This document shows, one piece after another, positions 52,588 through 64,000 of a stretch of DNA of 64,000 bases. Numbering within the stretch: the stretch's first letter is position 1; each line of letters begins with the position of its first letter. Under the pieces are notes generated by a model. The model worked only from the letters and a program-made list of their open reading frames with translations, did not search any database and was not told the origin of the DNA. The stretch is from the NCBI GenBank assembly GCA_019096065.1, contig JAGUCH010000002.1, positions 17,000,501-17,064,500 of the forward strand, in the 5' to 3' direction. The translations under genes were made by a program, and so were the position numbers. This DNA is from Paracyclopina nana. Lineage: Eukaryota > Arthropoda > Copepoda > Cyclopoida > Cyclopettidae.

Positions 52588-53077
52588 AGGCCGATCCCAT
52601 TTTCGAATTTTGTGTCAAGTAACCTTGGCGAAGCAGAAGCCTCACTTAATTAGTTAAGTTCAGCTTGTTCAAGCAAAGCTCAGTTGGTCTTTGCTAAGTT
52701 AAGATAGCCACTATGCTGATGATCCAACACATTTGATATCAGCGTCTGATGAGCTAACTTAGCTTATCCCGACAGAGCAAGGTTCAGTTGCTAATCTGCG
52801 AAAACTTTTTGTAACTTAGTTCAGCTACTTTACTTAGCTTACATGCTAGCGCTACATGATCTACCTAAATAAATATCTGTGATTGGAACTGATCTAAGCG
52901 TAACTTCTTCACTAGCTTTACTTGACTAACCAGTCAATACCGGAAAAGCCTAGCTAGTGCAACATAAATGTCAGCAAAGTTAGGATCTGCCTACATGAAC
53001 AACTGAGAACGGAACTGAACTCTGCTCAACTTTTCCCCTCACTTAACTTGACTAACCAGTCAATATGGGAACGCCCT
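52588..53077 (-). repeat. B-family foldback element
   Basis: AAGGCCGATCCCATTTTCG start and TATGGGAACGCCCT end. Confidence 0.87.
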
Positions 53078-53675
53078 AGTTGAAAAACGACTATTTTAAG
53101 CATTGTCAAACATTTAGCTAATCAGATGGCACGGGTCAGGAGGGTCTATCATTATTGTGAAATGTTGTTATAATGAAGAAGCAGGTGGTGGTGGTCCCTG
53201 GCCATCAACACTTAGTGCTTGAGCACTCACCTGGAAAATGTGCCGATTGGACAGGGAAATTCAGTGGTAGCCTCGAAATCCTGCACACTGCAGCTGTGTG
53301 CCAATTCCAGAGCAGATTTCCAAGATGATAACTTTTCATTGCTCCATGTGATGATATAAAGGCCAATTATGACTGCATTGATGGATCTGCTCAGCTTTGA
53401 AAAATGGAGAAAATGGGATCTTGCTGACGACTCGTTAGTTGCACATCGACGAGTTTGCTTTATTGCCAATTTAGACAAAAGAAACCGCGAAGCCCTACAA
53501 TCACTCGGCGCTTATAACATTATGGCAGGAAAAACGCGAGCATTACCGCTATAAATGGAGAAAATCATGACTTTTCCACTCCTGCCAGCTTTTTTTCCAC
53601 TCTAAAATCCAATTATTCAAGTTGTGTGTCTCTATTTTCGCCTTTAGGAACATGGGAGAATTTTGAGTGATTCGG
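53078..53675. other. Single-copy spacer
   Basis: Overlapping 60-83-codon frames on both strands with no recognisable domain; could contain regulatory DNA for the Senseless-like gene. Confidence 0.4.
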
Positions 53676-54405
53676 GGTGAAAATCTGATTTCGATTGGCT
53701 ATTTATGGCCTTTTTTGGCTGAAATTGGAGTTATCGTGACAGGACAGATGTGGGAGTTTGAACTAGTTTTGACTAGGCTGATGTTTCGGCCAAATTCGAT
53801 CCAGTTTTCTTGCTGCCGTAAAAAGCAAAGTAAGGCTCAATAGCAACGCTAAAAAAAGCTGAGCAACCGCTCAAGGCCAAAAGCAAAGCAACTTCTTTTT
53901 TAAAATGTTGAGCGTTATAACTGGTTTGCGTTGCTTAATTTTGCTCAAAAATGAATTCAAGCAGCTGCTTTGCTTCAAATGCTGAGCGTTTGCTTTGCTT
54001 TTTTGAGCTTTGCTTTGCTTTTTGCGGCAATATATAAATATATAATTTTGCTTTTGTATTGCCACAACAAGCAAAGAAAAGCTCAAAATAGCTAAGTAAA
54101 TGCTCAGCATTTGAGGCAAAGCAGCTACTTATGAGAAATGTTGAGCGAAATTAAGCAAATCAAATCGGTTTAAAATTGCACTGCTTCACTTTCAACATTG
54201 ATCGTTTGCTAAACTATTTTCTTCTCTGCCATGCTTTTTAGCCTTACTTTGCTTTTTGCTTCAGCAAGAAAACCGTGTTGGATTCGTCCAAAATATCTAC
54301 ATAGCGGAAACTAGTCAAAATTACTTCATCTGTCCCCTCACGATAACTCCAATTTCAGCCAAAAAAGGCCATAAAAGGCCAATCAAAATCAGATTTTTCA
54401 GTTAC
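53676..54405. repeat. K-family foldback element
   Basis: Arms TGGCTGAAATTGGAGTTATC and its complement lie at 53726-53745 and ~54343-54362, with AAAATCTGATTT outermost; the centre is GCAAAGCAAAG-rich. Confidence 0.82.
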
Positions 54406-54539
54406 ATTTCGATGATTTAATCATTCTCAGTTGTTTTCTCGTTAGCAGCGTCAGCTGACAATCCCAGATGTTGCCCTGGAAGGCCGCTAGGGTCGCTCTG
54501 CATCAATGTTATTATTAGGATGCTGATGCGGATTGCGAC

Positions 54540-54799
54540 ATGATGATGATTTTGATTTTGGTGCCACAGCCATTGGTGCAGTGGTTGGCTCCACCTTCAC
54601 CAATCTGTGGCCAATCGGTGCGGGCTCGTGGCGCGTTTCTCTGCTATTGCAGGCGAGCTAGCGGACCGAGGACCGCGGCGCGATTCCAGCTTTGACTCAC
54701 TTTTTCGGACCGAGATCAACTAAACCACTGACTGCTTGGCTTTGGCGCCCCGCACCTTTTTGATTTCAGTCCGCAATTGATTTGGCACCACCAAGGGAA
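54540..54799 (+). promoter_or_regulatory. Candidate promoter / 5' UTR of the Senseless-like gene
   Basis: A GC- and CpG-rich, apparently single-copy stretch (CGGACCGAGGACCGCGGCGC and neighbours) just before the candidate ATG, in an otherwise AT-rich spacer. A TTTTTGATTTCAG at about 54760-54772 could also be a splice acceptor, so transcription may start earlier. No TATA box identified. Confidence 0.3.
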
Positions 54800-63690
<8,891 letters not shown>

Positions 63691-63701
63691 CCACGATATT
63701 T

Positions 63702-64000
63702 AACTATTCTCACTCTCTTTCTCGTCAAAATTATCCATTGTGCTTAAAGTTCTCGATATTACACACTCGATTCAAGTCTGACTCCTACTCCTCAATAGGC
63801 CAGCGGAGGGACAAACTTTGTCGCTAGATGGCGCTTTTCGAGCAAGTACTTTTGGAAAAACTGTCCGCCGTGAAACTTGTCATGTGATTACGATATGAAA
63901 TTTGATTGGCTGATCAATGGAGCCTGGCTGGAAAAATTCGGTTTCAACAATGAAAAACGTGAATGTTTGCATGAGACACATATTGTTTCACGGCTTGAAA
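63702..64000 (+). repeat. A-family element with shared 5' flank, cut by window end
   Basis: Shared flank (TTCTCGTCAAAATTATCC) then ATAGGCCAGCGGAGGGAC from 63795. Very similar to the 21181 copy. Confidence 0.88.

Noticed and set aside
53227-53554. Overlapping frames on both strands
   Set aside because: Neither has a recognisable domain or splice partner; kept only as a spacer note.

Overview
The window is nuclear DNA of an animal, most likely an arthropod. Genes are split by GT-AG introns, the proteins are metazoan families (a CLC-3/4/5 type chloride/proton exchanger, a THSD7-like multi-thrombospondin-repeat membrane protein, a GFI1/Senseless zinc-finger factor), and the non-coding DNA is AT-rich and packed with short inverted-repeat elements. 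I cannot fix the species. No prokaryotic, viral or CRISPR features were seen, and no autonomous transposase gene was recognised.

Layout. 553-1811 (minus): first two coding exons of an unrecognised gene that runs off the left edge. 2772-11690 (minus): a complete CLC exchanger in six coding exons (821 aa). 11691-20118: repeat-rich spacer between divergent genes, with a candidate non-coding exon near 18.7-19.0 kb. 20119-48526 (plus): a complete THSD7-like gene in 16 coding exons (1561 aa), from signal peptide through tandem TSP1 repeats to a single membrane helix and a short cytosolic tail, with a polyadenylation signal. 48.5-54.6 kb: spacer. 54800-63690 (plus): a GFI1/Senseless-type factor with five C2H2 fingers; its first exon may encode only Met-Glu. 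The exon models are supported by matching intron phases at every junction and by total lengths that are exact multiples of three.

Repeats. At least a dozen families recur, most of them imperfect inverted repeats (foldback or MITE-like) named here A to N: A (about 385 bp, ATAAGCCA ends, carries AGATGGCGC motifs), B (about 500-900 bp, AGGGCG..CGCCCT ends), C (384 bp foldback, 3-bp target duplications), D (CCCAACCAG..CTGGTTGGG ends), E (TGCCCTGTTCAT ends, 3-bp TTA/TAC duplications), F to N, and tRNA-derived SINE-like units. Nested insertions give relative ages: C inside D, C inside B, B inside E.

The most informative pattern is intron expansion. Four introns in three genes are 600-835 bp, yet each holds one nearly intron-filling element; without it they are about 52-71 bp, the same size as an unexpanded 60-bp intron at the end of the THSD7-like gene. 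Other points of interest are a tandem array of copies of the 3' end of CLC exon 1, splice donor included, inside CLC intron 1, and a splice acceptor of the Senseless-like gene lying immediately beside a repeat end. I saw no clearly new enzymatic or defence system. The genes are ordinary conserved metazoan genes, and the novelty lies in the repeat/intron architecture.
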